Positions 1 through 12,800 of a DNA stretch of 64,000 nt are shown piece by piece. Position numbers and translations under genes: made by a program. Each line of letters opens with the position of its first letter. The first letter of the stretch is position 1. Source of the DNA: Allantophomopsis cytisporea (Eukaryota; Ascomycota; Leotiomycetes; Phacidiales; Phacidiaceae); the NCBI GenBank assembly GCA_024752435.1, contig CP103023.1, positions 1,736,001 to 1,800,000 on the forward strand. The letters run 5' to 3'. Below the pieces are notes generated by a model. It made no database searches and was not told where the DNA came from. It worked only from the letters and a program-made list of their open reading frames with translations.

Positions 1-2436
1 TCTGTTCTTGCTATGCGTTGGACCGGTGTAGCAGGGATCAGAATATCATGGGAAAGTCGCAGAGAGAGCAAGAAGGAAAACAAAGTAGCAAACAGCAAAT
101 AACAATTAGCAACTGGCAAAGAAGAACAAGGAAGTAGCCGCCAAAGGATTCAGAAAGAATGTGAGCCAGTGAGTAAGAGTGAAGTAAAGAGTCGAGAGTA
201 GGAGTAGACGGGAGAGAAGGAGGATGGAGATGTCAGATTGGTGGAACGGCAGAGATAACGTTCGTCGTATGTAGGGTCAATTTGAGTGCAGTGGTGGTGG
301 TGGTTGTGGAAGTGGAAGTGGTCAATCGTGGCGGATCACCAGTTTGTGGTTGGTGTAAGTTGGTGAGTGGGTGTGGTGGTTGTATGTATGTCTTGGTACA
401 TAGACAGAGTGAGTACATCGGATGGGATAGGATTTGGACGGGATTGTATGGGACTGTTTTGGGGCATGTATGTACAGAGTACCAAGTGCAGTGTAGTGCA
501 TCAGCCAACAGATGCTTCTTCGCTTTCGTGTGACGCAGCGAGTGAGTCGAGGAAAGTTCTGTGTCACCCCTCGCGCGCACTGATCAGATGCTGCAGATGC
601 TGTGATGCTGTGATGCTGTGATGCCATAGCAAAAAGGTAAATAAATGCAGAGCAAGACGAGGAGGTGGGGGAGGAGTCGTTGTTGGTGGAGGGGAGGAGT
701 GTGTTTGTGTGGATGAGATGTGAGAAATGAGTTATGAGCAGGCCAAGGGAATCCTTGGTAATTCTGCCGTGGTACCTCGGGGGCGTGAGGTGGATAAACC
801 ACGCTGAACACGACAAAACACGAGCAGACAGCACGAATTCAGCACGCATTGATATTGCATACAAACCATTCTAGATCGTGTCTCCAAAGCAGGGTGTTCT
901 ATCTCGTACTCTTGAAGCAAGGAAGCATCAGGTTGTCCAAATGTGGTATATCATCAAGATTCCGCCCATACTGCTGCTCGTAATCCACGAACTATGTACC
1001 TACATACAACGGATAACGACTAACGCCGTATCTCCAAACTCTACCTTCTCGTACAGCAGAGTCTATCTCCAATCTACATTCCCAAGGACATAGTCGCGCA
1101 TGTTTGTTGCGTGCAAAGCAGATTTCTGGAAGAAGACAAGAAGAAAGACAAAGCTTACAGAAAGACAAAATCCAAGATTACATACGCAGTACAGCCTCCA
1201 ATCCAACCTGCTAACTGTATATATCATTACACTTTCGAGAAGCATGCAGTATCAGCTCCTTTCCACTCACAGTATACAGAAAGACAAATATACTTCATAA
1301 ACGTACATACACCCAACTCACCATCTATCCAATCTAATCCCTCGCATCAATCCACGCCCATCCCACGCCCATTGAATTCCACTCGTACGGTCAGCAGCAC
1401 CGAGAATGGTGCAAACGACACCAGATGAAGACAAGCGGCGCGAAGGCAGTAATGCCGTAAGGGCCCTCGCATCAGACACGCCAATTGCCACACTCTGTAC
1501 TGATAGGAAACGATGGCGCAAGTTGCAAAATATGATAGCGCAGCTTACATAGTACTACGAAGCAGCAAGAATCTTGGGCCGCAAGCGAGAGAGCATGCAT
1601 GAGCATCGAAGATTCTGTGCTGCAGGCTACCGCATTGGGAGGCGCGGAGGCGGGTATGTTGGTTGGAATGGTACGGCGCGATGGGAACCGGGGCGTGGAG
1701 CGTGGAGCGGTGGGGCCGTGGGCTGCAAGTTCCCGAGGCGGGTATGAGTATTGCGGAGAGAGTTTATGACAGAACTTAATGGGATGTTTTTGAGTGGTGA
1801 GGTAGGCGAGGAGGTAGGATGGTGACTGGATGAGTAGATAGGAGGTGGAGGTATTTTCAATGTGGATGAGTGGTGTCGGCTGTAGCAGTCAAGTGACAAG
1901 GAGGATGCAGAGAGTCCTGCTGGCATGGGCAGTAACAAGTACGTGGTACATACACTACATGAATTCATATAATACAATGCCGGAGGAACAGGTAATCTCG
2001 TAACACGAAGCGTCAATGCCGCACATACATATGATCTCTCAAAGGAAGCGCAGAGCTCATGCGACAGCAACCAGATCGGAGTATATCCTCGTTCATCATC
2101 GCAATGGTGTCAATATGTACAATGCAGCCGTAGCCGCAGGTCATCTCATCATCTATAACATCCATGCCAGCCATGCAATCCCTCCAACTGTTTTGACCTG
2201 ACCTGACCTGACCAGACCAGTCCAGTCCAGAACAACCCCTTTTCTCCATGCAATCTCAACGCCTGTATGCAACAAATGCGATCCGTGTCCCATGTCATTC
2301 ATATGCAAGAAATTCAAACATAACCCATTCCCTCCCAATGCTGCGCTTTCCCACCCATGTCGAGACCTCGATGAGAACTCTCGATGTTTTATGCTTTTTC
2401 CCTTTTGTTGATCTTTTGTGAGTTCCTGACCCTGCT
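1..2436. other. intergenic, no gene found
   Basis: No reading frame here has convincing protein character; the open frames are short, low in complexity and overlap on both strands. Two short tandem arrays are visible. An 8-bp repeat (TGATGCTG) lies at about 597-624, and a run of 5-bp units (TGACC passing into CCAGT) lies at about 2194-2230. The stretch lies downstream of the 3' end of the minus-strand Skt5-like gene. It could hold the upstream region of a gene beyond the window edge. Confidence 0.6.
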
Positions 2437-4532
2437 TCACATAACAATGCAATCCTTGTCGTCTTTGCCATCTCCCTTCTTTCCTCTCTTGCGAGACTCT
2501 GGATACTCTATACTGCCACCACTTGCTGCAGCACGGATCGCTGCAAGTCGTTGTTTGGCCCTCTCATCTCCTGAATCTGCGGACTTGACATACCAGACAT
2601 TGGCTTCGAGAGGATCACGTCGACATCCAATGCCCATCTCCGTAAAGTAGCCAACGGCATATTCGGCCTTTGTAAGACCTAGAAAAAGTATTAGAATAAG
2701 CACATTTTTCATGTCACACAAGCAAATATATGCTTACCACACTCAGCAGCTCGTTTAGCCCATTCATAAGCTTCAGCCTCATCCTTTTCCAAGACTGGCT
2801 CTGCACCGACCATATACCAAGCACAAAGTGCCATCATCGCAGCGGGATGGCCTGCTTCAGCAGCTCCGGTATAAAAGTGAACACTCAAAGCAGGATCCCT
2901 AGGACAGGTAAGCGTGCCATGCTCATATGCATCTCCTAACCGATAGCACGCTTCCGTATTGCCCAGCTCTGCAGCTTGAGTGAATAGCTGAGCAGCATAT
3001 GCTTCGTCTTTGAAGATATCTTCTCCGTATCCAGTCTCGTAGAGAAGTGCAAGATGGTATGGAGCAGCATTGTACTGTTGGTCAGCTTGCTCAGTAGCAC
3101 GTTTGAGCCATTTGATGCCCTCACGGTATTGATGTACTCCCAAGTCACCAGAAAGGCAGGCACGACCAAGCCGAGTCATGGCTCCTGGATGGTTCTTTGA
3201 GGCAGCTTGCCGATAGAACTGAACTGCTTTTGGAGCATTCTTACTAGTTCCCCATCCAAACTCATAACAAAGCGCAGCACGGTATCCAGACTCTGCATGG
3301 CCATGTTTACTAGCAGCAACAAACAATGGGAATGCTCGATCATAATCCTCCTTTCCTTTGTTGAACAACCCCGAAGCGTATCCATCAGCTAGGTAATACT
3401 GTGCGAAAGGGTAACTGCGATCAGCAAGTTTCTGCAAGATGGTTCGGGCCTCTCGAACGAGGTCCTGGGGCGACGAAGCTGGCGTATCAACGTATGGCGA
3501 TGCGCTGTCTCGTCTGGGGCTGTTCTTTCGGGCAGGTTTCTCGTCATCGAAATCTAAACCAGCTTCTTGAGCTGTTTGAATAAGGAACACAGCAAAAGCA
3601 TATTGAAGGGAGCTGTCGTTAGTCTTCTTGACGTTCTGTCTGTACATTTCCAAAGTCTTCTGGGTGCTGAGTAGAGATGCATTCGATCCTACAACATTTC
3701 GGAGCTGAGCATTGTCCACTGATATGGGAACCGGTGGAGGTTGCGGGTATGAAGTGTTTAAAAGATCTACATATGAGATAGGTCTGCTGTCCCGCCCAGT
3801 CGATGATGGCGTTCGAGGGGTCCAATTTGGTGAGCCTGGCAAGTGTCCTGCTGGTGAGCCGCCTCTAGCTATATCAGATGTTGCTGAAGCGACTGAATCT
3901 GGCCTTCCAATTACACTCCTTCTTCCCTGCGAGTTTGGTGTAAGGTGACGATGGATATTGCGACCCATATCTACATGGTTTGTATTGTGGTTGGAATAGG
4001 TAGAGTTACGGTAGTCCGCAGGCGGTGTCCCTCTATTCCTCTGTTGCTCTATCTCCTGGTGGAAGTATTGGAGCTGGGGTACTGGTTCCGGTTCCTGCTC
4101 CAAAAATTCCCTCTCGTTTCCCATGCCAGCTTTAGATGACGTTCTTCTCTTTTCTTCCCTCTGCTTGTGAGCCGCAGCTTGTGGCGAGCCGCCGGGCGAA
4201 GCAGTTTCCTTTCGCTGGATATCTCTAGAGCGATATGGGAGTTCGTAGCCGTTATGTGAATCTCCGTTCTCTTGCGACCCTCCTTGGTAATAGTCACCCA
4301 TACTTTCAATCTGCGCCGAGGAAGCTTCCGGTGCCCATTCCCGGGATGGGGTCTTCATCTTTATTGGCGATTCTGGGGCTTCTTGCATGCGTCCTCCAGG
4401 CAAGGCTATTTGTGGAATAGATTTCCTTGGAGAGTTGGGTCTCACAGATGTGGGTCTGTTACTGACTGTTGGTGAGAGTGGCTGGCGAGGGGCCTCTTTC
4501 AACGAAGACATTGGAGCGGCCATCGTAGCCAA
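2437..4532 (-). CDS. Skt5/Chs4-like chitin synthase activator (Sel1 repeats, CaaX end)
   Basis: Two exons, 4532-2738 and 2678-2437, join across a 59-nt GT-AG intron (2679-2737) into 678 codons with the frame kept. The first ~290 residues are disordered, Ser/Pro/Arg-rich. A run of Sel1-type helical repeats follows (about residues 310-660), with repeated motifs such as YYLADGYASGLF, YRAALCYEFGWG, YHLALLYETGYG and CYRLGDAYEHG. The protein ends in CIVM, a CaaX-type prenylation box preceded by a Lys/Asp-rich tail. This arrangement is that of yeast Skt5/Chs4, which binds and activates the class IV chitin synthase Chs3 at the plasma membrane. The class IV synthase gene is the divergent neighbour. 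Filamentous fungi carry several Sel1 chitin synthase regulators, so the exact paralogue is uncertain, but the CaaX box favours Skt5. The start ATG at 4532 is the first in frame. Confidence 0.88.
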
Positions 4533-5620
4533 TATCCTCGAACGAACGCTTGCTGTCTATCTTTATGTCCGTAGTGCTTGTTCGAAAATAGCTGCTTCAC
4601 ATGAAGCCTTCAGATTTCGAATTCGGTCACAACTGTGACTCAATGAGAAGTGTAAGTAATGAGTGTTGCGACAACAATAACGAGGTTGGATGGTGAAGCA
4701 CGGCGTTATGAGGTTTCTGCCGTGTGCCGATGACAAGTCAAAAAAAGGTGTCAAATCGGAGGATAAGTTCGAACCAAAGTGATTCGATACTACATACAAT
4801 AATTGAGTCAAATCACGTTCTTGCCCATACACATTGGGGGCTTGTAGCAAATGGGAAGAAATCTTACAAATGAAGACCGTAGTCGCAATAAAGCGCACGG
4901 GATGTCGGAGGGCAGTGCTTTCTCTTTTCCCTTGTTCTTTGCGGATTATGTGCTGTTTGAATACAAACACGTTGCTTTCTTTGTGGTTGTCGAATTGCCT
5001 CACACCATATACCTAAGTATGGGATAGAGGATATACTGGAAGCCGTAACACCGAGCGACACGCTGCGAGGAAGGCTAGCCAACACAGAACCCCTGCTTCA
5101 ACCCTGGCGGAAATTCGACGATACTGTATGAGGGCGGCAGTAAGGATGTTGGAGAATGACGCGATGACCCGTCAGCGGTCCAAACAATAATGGCTTGGCC
5201 GAGGTCCAGAGAAAATTTGTTAGAGGCAGGGTAAAGTAGAATAGAAGCAGAAATAGAGCTGTTGGAATGTGCAGGCGCAACTTTTTTTTCTTCAAGAGAG
5301 TCGAGTCGAATCGAAAAGTTGATGGGGTGTTGATAAAAACTTCGTCTGCAGTGTCTTATGTTCAGCTTCAACGACGCATGTACATAGTACAGCAAGTACT
5401 CTGTGCCGGACTACGGGCCAGCCACTACTCTACTTCCAACCCAATCAAGAGAGAATCCCTGGCTCACCCTGCAGCAATTGCTTGTCTGGAGGGAGGAGAA
5501 GTGAAACTACTTGCGGGGAAGACGGAAGAATCGATGAGCATCACACAAGGCGTATACAAATAGATATTGTAAACGGGATCGGGGAGGAGAATGGTGTCCT
5601 CGGATGAACAGGACAGTCAA

Positions 5621-5670
5621 GCAGAGCAGAGCAGAGCAGAGCAGAACAGAGCAGAACAGAACGCAACAGA
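5621..5670. repeat. AGAGC/AGAAC short tandem repeat
   Basis: Imperfect 5-bp and 10-bp tandem repeat built from GCAGA, CAGAG and CAGAA units. Similar runs on the same strand recur at about 6505-6532 and 8871-8892 within the same intergenic region. Confidence 0.8.
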
Positions 5671-8600
5671 ATAGAGCGGTAGCAGCAGTAAGCAAGTATA
5701 TGAATGAGATTGACGTTGCAGCAAATACGGAAGGAATATGCAGGAACGCACACAAGAGGATCCAAATGTGGGCATACGCCTGGAATATCATTGGATCTTC
5801 TCTGGTGGCAGGCTGACGTGCCGGCTAAAGGATAACTTTGTCGGTCACTCGTTCGTCAGCATTAACGAATGATTGAGGTAAGGTAAGGTAAGGTGAGCAT
5901 GGCAAGGTACGTAGGTAAGTACATGAGTATTAGCAAGGGCGGGCACCAGTCGAGGGTGTGCAACCTCCAAACCGCTGTGCCAGAAAGCATAGCACAGCCA
6001 TCGTGTCCTCGATACGGACTACTTCCTCTAAAACGGGTAGGAAGACTTTTTCGGACTGTTGGTAACTGATTTCTGGCCGAATCATGTATCGTAGGTGAGG
6101 AGGAGGCTGATCATCTCGACGACCTACTTGTCTGAGGGTGTGCGGAAGCTGTTGGGAAGGACACTACTCTGTTTTCTTCTTTTCACATCAGATCCGATCG
6201 ATAGCTTACGAGTTCACCACATGTAAATACAGTGTGCGCCGTATTGTACCCAGGTACTGGATACACGTCTTACTCGTTGTTGGTTAGTCATTCAATGGTC
6301 AGGAAGCTTTCAAATATCATATGCCTGCCCAGGCTCTCAATGGCGTATTTCAGGGGACCCTATGTCTAAAGATGCGGAGTACCCAGCAGAGTTTTCGTGC
6401 TAGAATGCTTCTTGAGAATGTTTCTTCCGGAGTTTGGAAGAGTCATTGTCTGACTCGAAGAGTTTCGTACACCAACAAAATGGCACGTTATACCCTAACG
6501 TACAGTAGCAAAGCAGAGCAAAGCAAAACAGCCCCTTTCCAGAGCGAGAGTCATGATGATCATACACGTTGGCAAACGAGTATCATAGTACAATACTCTA
6601 GTGAAGGTGATAGACGGTTAATCCTCCGTAGATGCATAATAAACCTCCCACATGATGAAATCGCAAGGTCATTAAATTGTGGAGGCCAAAGCAAATCCCC
6701 TCTGCTGGCTCAGGCTCAGGCTTCACTCTCCAGATCCACGCTCCCTTCGTCTGGGGCTCGCCCAAGCAAGCGGCGCTTGAAGTCGATGGATCAGATTCCG
6801 TAGAAACGATCCTAAGCCAACGAGTGGATCCCCTTGACTCGTGCTACAAAGGAAGAGGAGACCACCGTACCCTTCTCACCTGACCTTGTGTCTTGACAAC
6901 GAAACCAAACTCATCGCTTACATCAACGAGTGTTTCTCCTGATTTTCCTCCGAGGGAGCATCATTCATCGAGGTTCAGTGTCACTATGCAGTTCCCTTCT
7001 AGACATCGGCGGTCTCGTATACGAATCCGCAAGTTTGCCCCACTAGAAGAAAGAAGCTTGGGAAAGGTCACCAGCGAAGCCTATGGTGGGCATGAGCTTA
7101 GCGATGAAAAGGTTTCCTGACTTAAGGACGGACTGCTAAGGGGTTTGTGCTTCACGCCTCCAGAGCGAAAAGATCCCCTTGTGTCCGAGTTCCAGAAGTG
7201 TATGGAGTATTTGTACACAGTAAATACATATGTATAGTCCAGTAGTACTATGTAAATACATACGAGGGTGCTCCGTCTGCTCCCGTGGACGACGCTACAT
7301 GGAGGTAGAACGAACAGCGCGGAGCAGCCTTTGCCACAGCCGGGAGTCTTCTTTAAAAATCCAACATTCTACTCTACCTACCTACTTAACAATCGCATTT
7401 TAAATAGCCGCCATAATGCCCACATTATTTCTCAAAGAAGTTTTATACGAGATCGCGAGCTGTGAGGTCCATATTGAATAGAGTTCTCGTGCCTAGCTAT
7501 GGACTCAGCCACGTTCCCCAGCGCCTGACATTGCATGCTTTCAGGTGCACGGCTGTTGATCATACCAGAACTTATTTTTAGTGATGCGGATACGAATCAA
7601 ACGTTGCAGCTGCTGGATCAGGTCGCAGTTCCGGGTTCTGTGTCGTTATGACGACATTTTGAAGATTTGCTATTGATATCGGAATAATGTTCTGATATTC
7701 TATGATTTTTGGATATTTGGATTTTCTGAGTTTCTTAGCTTTCTGTGCTATGCGGGATTAAAACAGGGGGTCAATCGGATTCAAGACATCTGAGACTTGC
7801 GCTTCCTTCTTGTCAATAACTTGTAGTCATTAGTGAACTCATCATGAAACAAGCGAATATCATAAGATTACAGTTTATATGAAGCTTTGATTCGGTCGAT
7901 GATCAATGTTGAAGCGGTGAATAACATGCTATTCTACTGCGAAGTTAGTCACTAAGCTTTTTGTTAAAACATTATTCGGAAGTTTGAATCAGTGAGTGAG
8001 AGCCAACAATCATTCATCACCAAAGCCAACCTAGCAAAACTAATCGTCGACCTCGGCGCCTCGGAACTCTTTTTCTTCTTTTTTATTTATTCGTGTATAT
8101 CCCAATTAGACCACAAGAATTCAATCTTTGGGAAAAGCAGCTCCTTCACTCGCCGCCCAAACCATGAAATGCCCAGCAACGACGTATATAACAGGTGAGG
8201 TCGAGCCTTGACGAAAACACCCTGGGTATTCGTGGAGATACCTTCACATCATCAACGTTCGAGTCTTCTGAGTACGTGGAGACCTGGATACTTGCTTTGT
8301 AGGACACTCTTCTTTGCCACGAGCATAGACTGCATACGACCCAGGATGGAGATCTTCCTTGTACCTCTGAGAAAAAGCAGCTGCGATATATTGCTCAATT
8401 CCTGATCCATCTTCTCCGGTTATCAGTAGACATTTCCTGCAGTGCTGAGAGCAGGTCTTGTGGGGGCAACGCAGGATATAGCTCTGGTGACATATCTCAA
8501 TTAGTGGTGGATATGGCGTAGATATATTCGGTTGATTTTGGTGTCGAGAAGTGATTGAGATATTTCGTGTAGTCGTTTATCATTGACCAATATCAATGCT

Positions 8601-9186
8601 GGTGGACTTTGTATAGATTTTGCAAACTTGATTGATTCCGATGAAACCATATGTACACACTCATTGGTGAATTTGAACTATAAACATGGAGATGAAGAAG
8701 AAAGTGCCGAGGATGATGAGATGATACTTATCTTCAACTGACCTTCATATCTTGTTCTATACTTTTATCTTTGAAGTTGGCATTGGTGCATGAAAATAAT
8801 GCTATGTACATGAATAATAAGAGACATGGGATTGGGATGGTTCGAGCTCGGAAGGCGGAGGTAAAAGTAGAGCAGAGCAGAGCAGAGCAGCGGATTGTGG
8901 GCGTTCCCCGAACAAGCAATAGCGGCGATCAAGCAGTTTGGGCCCTTGTAATTCCTTATTTTCTTAGCCCCAGCACTGAATCAACACTAATTGGGCTGTG
9001 GTGACACTCTATTATTATGCATTTATTTACTCTCCCCTCCTCCAGACATTCCTTCTGGGGCACCAGGGACTGCACGTAGTAGATCCACACTACTACCTTC
9101 GCACTACTTCCCACCAACCTCCTTCGTTCAAGCACAGGACTTGGAAACTTGTTCGGACACATTCCGATCTTTGCATCTTCTTTGCC

Positions 9187-9232
9187 TTTGCCATTGACAT
9201 TGCCAGTGCCATTGCCATTGTCATTGTCATTC
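9187..9232. repeat. 6-bp tandem repeat (GCCATT/GTCATT)
   Basis: About seven imperfect copies of a 6-bp unit, in the upstream region of the chitin synthase gene. Confidence 0.8.
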
Positions 9233-9809
9233 ACTTGATACACACATCACTCGTTAATCCGCACGTCTTTGCGTGTTCATCCGGTTGTACTCTGTACACC
9301 ATCCCGTCGCTCCTCCTGTACAGACGGTTGTTGTTTGCCTCTACCGTTGGCTGTTCAATAATTTTTGGTTCAACAAATCCAACAAACTTTCTCCACTGTC
9401 CGTCCGACACCTCAAACTCTCGAAAATAGTCAAATACAATATTCGGATACTCTGCAGAATAACCCATCTCCCAAAAGATCTGGTTGTCGCATGCACACCC
9501 TACAGCGAGGTTGAGCTGGTGTCCAAGGCAGACCTGCATCTTCATATTTGGTGAGGAACGAAACGTCCTGACTTGGTCGTCCAAACAACCCCGCCTATAG
9601 GCAGGGATTCTCAAGAATATACGCACTGCCAAACAAACAACCTGCCTCATCACCGAGTCTCTTCACATAAACATAGTGTTAGTTCTTTTTCTCTATCCTT
9701 CTTGACTATTACCTCTCTTCTTTCTTCGCGCCACAGCTTGCGCAGTCCAAGCGCATCATTCCCGAATCGCTGCTTGCCCGATCGTCAGATTGCAACCGGT
9801 ACCTTCATC

Positions 9810-12800
9810 ATGGCGAGAGTAGTGAAGTTGAAGTAACTCCATTTTTTATGCCTGCGCACCTTACTCTCCCCAAGCTTTACTGACTGTGTTTTCTTTGCAG
9901 ACCAATGTCGCTTCCGCAGCGCCCGGAGGGAAGCAGGCCCTCGATGCGGGAGCAGGACCGCTCATATCGGTCTCCACACCGTTCGCGGCGAGAAGACCTG
10001 GAGACTGGTGAGGTGTATTATACTGTTACTGATAGAGACCAGTCTCCTAGACGACATGTTCGTGGAGAGTCGAAATCTTCAAACCCATCATCCTCAAATG
10101 GTCAGCAGTATAGAGATGAGGCCTTGTCTCCAACTGCTTTGCAGCGAAAACGTAGTCTTATCCGACCCGAACGAAATCGTATTGATGAAAACCATCCAAA
10201 CTATCACTACCGACAACATGCTGCCAATATGGATGTCTATCCGTCTTCTACTGGCAATGATCCGATCATCGAAGACTACGAAGACGGTGAGGAATTTAGT
10301 ACTGATGCCCCAAGTTCAACGAGGGACCTGGAGATGATGGATGGTGCTATTGATCCTGCTCCAAGAAGAGAAACCTTACGGGGAAGGGGTGCCGGTCCAG
10401 AGAATGATGGGCTTGAAAAGGTCGGCTCCAAACACCGTACCGGGAAATTGTCAAGACATAAATCGAAGAAGAGAACCAAGGAGGAGAAGCGACGACAGAA
10501 GGAACTGGATACTGTTAACCCACCAAATATCTGGAACGTATACTGTGCGATTATAACATTCTGGTGTCCTGGCTTTATTCTTGCATGCTTTGGAAAGCCC
10601 GCTAAAGCACAGCAGCGAGCTTGGAGAGAGAAAATGGGTCTTGTGAGCATTATCCTCATGATTATGGCCTTTGTTGGTTTTATTACCTTTGGTTTTAGTG
10701 CTGTTGTGTGCGGTACAAGCACTGTGCGACTACGGGTCAATCATGTAGACACTGGTTACATGATCTTCCATGGTAGTGCCTATGATTTGACAAAATCTAA
10801 GCATCCAGCAGCACGAGGCATTACCTTGAATGCCAACGTCCTCTACGATCTTTCAGAACCCCTGGGTGGCACAGACGGCAGCTTCTTGTTCCAACAGGTC
10901 AATGGCAAATGCAAAGGCATGATTACGGCTGCTAATGATTCCGACGTTCCTACTGACTCTGATGGTAATCTTGCCTGGTATTTTCCCTGTCATACTTTCA
11001 AACAGGATGGATCTAGCACTCCCAACAAGACTGAGGAATACTACCTTGGTTATTCCTGCCACACAACTGAGGCTGGACGTAACGCCTTCTACAACCTTCA
11101 CAGCTCCGGAGAGGTCTACTATACATGGGATGATATCAAGAACACATCCAGGAATCTCATGGTTTACTCGGGCAATGTCTTCGATCTAAACCTCTTGAAC
11201 TGGTTCAATACATCCGAGGTTGTAGTACCTGAAACATGGACCGAGCTTGCAGATAACACCACCTTACGAAATCAAGCCGTACGTGGTCGGGATGTTACGC
11301 ACGCCTGGCAGGGTCATGAGATGAAAGAAATGGCACAATGCTTCGAGCAGATCATCAAAGTCGGCAGCGTAGACACGGAAACTGTGGGATGCATTGCGTC
11401 AAAAGTGGTCCTCTATGTAGCCTTGATTTTCATTCTCTCGATCGTGCTGTCCAAGTTCTTCTTGGCTTTATTTTTCCAATGGTTTTTCAGCCGCAAGTAT
11501 GCAGCTAAAAAGACCTCCCAGTCTTCCGATCCCAAGAAGAGAAACCAACAGATTGAAGACTGGGCTGATGATATCTACCGAGCCCCTGTACGAATGACTG
11601 GAGATGTGGGAAGTACTGTTCTTGGTTCTGACAGGATGAGCAAGAGAACCAGTGTTTTCCTCCCCTCCCACTCACGCTTCTCGAGTCCTTATGCCCCTGG
11701 TTCTACGGCAGCACGTCCTCAGCCGACGACCATGGCAAGTCAAAGCTCAACGGCCCAACTTCTGGGACCAAACCCAATGTATAGACAGAGCAACACCAGT
11801 GGTGGCAGTTTCCCGCGAGCAAGTCTTTACGATTCCAGCAACGATCCCGATGGCTCTGGTCCACATGGCTTTATTCACGAGGCTGTTGTACCACAACCAC
11901 CGGCCGATTGGCAACCATTTGGCTATCCTCTTGCACATGCGATCTGCTTGGTAACGGCGTACTCTGAAGGAGAACTCGGTATCAGAACAACTATTGATTC
12001 CATTGCAACAACTGATTACCCTAACAGTCACAAGGTCATTCTTGCGATTTGTGATGGAATGATAAAGGGTCATGGAGAGACTGAAACCACTCCAGAGATC
12101 ATCTTAGGCATGATGAAAGACCATGCTGTTCTCCCCGATGAAGTTCAGGCTTTCTCTTATGTGGCAGTTGCAAGTGGTTCCAAGAGACACAACATGGCGA
12201 AGGTTTACGCTGGCTTCTATGACTACGGCGTCAACTCGGCAGTTCCTTTGGACAAGCAACAACGCATTCCTATGATGTGTATCGTTAAATGTGGTACCCC
12301 TGACGAGGCGAAAAAGAGCAAGCCAGGAAACCGAGGAAAGCGTGACAGTCAAATTATTCTTATGTCATTCCTTCAAAAGGTTATGTTCGACGAGCGTATG
12401 ACTGAATTGGAGTTCGAAATGTTCAACGGCTTATGGAAGATTACTGGAATTTCGCCTGACTTCTATGAGGTCGTACTTATGGTGGATGCCGATACAAAGG
12501 TCTTCCCTGACTCTTTGACTCATATGATTTCTGCCATGGTCCAGGATCCCGAAATCATGGGTCTTTGTGGTGAGACCAAGATTGCCAACAAGAGAGCCAG
12601 CTGGGTCTCTGCCATTCAAGTTTTCGAATACTTCATCTCTCATCACCTCTCAAAATCCTTCGAGTCCATCTTTGGAGGTGTAACCTGTCTTCCTGGTTGT
12701 TTCTGTATGTACCGCATCAAGGCACCCAAAGGTGGGCAAAACTACTGGGTTCCTATTCTCGCCAATCCGGATGTTGTTGAGCATTACTCGGAGAATGTTG

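Larger units (their letters stand above)
4533..9809. other. 5.3-kb divergent intergenic region
   Basis: This stretch separates the start codons of the Skt5-like gene and the chitin synthase. I see no spliced gene in it; open frames such as 6321-6803 and 4563-5003 have no recognisable protein character. It holds several short same-strand AGAGC-type runs (5621-5670, 6505-6532, 8871-8892), a GGTAA array near 5876-5895 and a GCCATT/GTCATT array at 9187-9232. A strongly CT-rich tract at about 9680-9735 lies just upstream of the chitin synthase, as is common near fungal transcription starts. Long 5' leaders or regulatory DNA for the pair are plausible. Confidence 0.6.

Noticed and set aside
6321..6803. 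160-codon plus-strand frame in the region between the chitin-related genes
   Set aside because: It has no family features or splice extension and its composition is typical of translated non-coding DNA.
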